A DNA stretch of 64,000 nt. Origin: Nannocystis pusilla (GTDB lineage: Bacteria > Myxococcota_A > Polyangia > Nannocystales > Nannocystaceae). Of the stretch, positions 63,967-64,000 are shown piece after piece; position 1 is the stretch's first letter; every line of letters begins with the position of its first letter. The stretch lies in contig NZ_JAIRAU010000027.1 of assembly GCF_020073745.1 (NCBI RefSeq), forward strand, positions 452,001-516,000, written 5' to 3'. A program made the translations under genes and the position numbers. The notes beneath the pieces are model-generated. The model did not search any database and was not told the origin of the DNA. It worked only from the letters and a program-made list of their open reading frames with translations.

Positions 63967-64000
63967 GTCGCCCCCTCGAATCCCAACCCCAGGATCTCGG

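Overview
The window is very GC-rich, with almost every third codon position G or C, and it is tightly packed with genes. It looks like a myxobacterium (Myxococcota), probably near Nannocystis/Enhygromyxa. The grounds are large Ser/Thr protein kinases with C-terminal TPR domains, a secreted protease with a MYXO-CTERM-type tail, many Cys- or Thr-rich lipoproteins, an antibacterial-type T6SS locus and frequent 4-bp start/stop overlaps. All calls come from reading the sequence; no database search was run. I saw no tRNA, rRNA or CRISPR array.

Region 1 (1-6.7 kb): a minus-strand operon encodes a 1006-aa protein (class III aminotransferase, GNAT, then a second aminotransferase fold lacking the PLP lysine), a C45-type Ntn acyltransferase/hydrolase, and another class III aminotransferase that runs off the window. 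An AraC regulator is divergent. This looks like an uncharacterised amine or amino-acid pathway. Region 2 (5.4-15.5 kb): a SUKH-like/TPR gene, then a galactose/galactofuranose operon of GH2 glycosidase, galT, galK, a glycosyltransferase, UDP-galactopyranose mutase, a GH1-like protein and galE. Together these would free galactose, convert it to UDP-Gal and UDP-Galf, and transfer it to a glycan.

Region 3 (15.7-39 kb): mixed housekeeping and accessory genes. They include a glutamate-1-semialdehyde-type aminotransferase, an MBL hydrolase, an iron-permease-like membrane protein, lipoproteins, an HExxH/TPR protein, a pentahaem cytochrome with a lipoprotein partner, a GIY-YIG/DUF2239 pair behind a palindromic promoter, a GST, a shortened LytS-type kinase, a dihaem cytochrome, a cluster of decayed hydrolase/SDR pieces, a kinase-TPR protein and dihydroxyacetone kinase. 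Short interrupted palindromes built on CATGTCC/GGACATG recur here and elsewhere.

Region 4 (39.1-54.0 kb): one esterase lipoprotein gene is cut into an N-terminal piece (53627-54004) and a C-terminal piece (39085-39658), with about 14 kb of foreign DNA between them. The insert carries IS1182- and IS3-family elements, a secreted subtilase, and two decayed versions of a lipoprotein / kinase-TPR / ECF-sigma module. One version kept the sigma gene and the other kept the lipoprotein and kinase.

Region 5 (54.2-64 kb): T6SS genes. These are tssC, DUF2169 proteins (one a decayed duplicate), a PAAR-like DUF4150 protein with 24-residue Pro-rich repeats, a predicted ADP-ribosyltransferase effector, a small gene directly behind it (candidate immunity or accessory protein) and vgrG.
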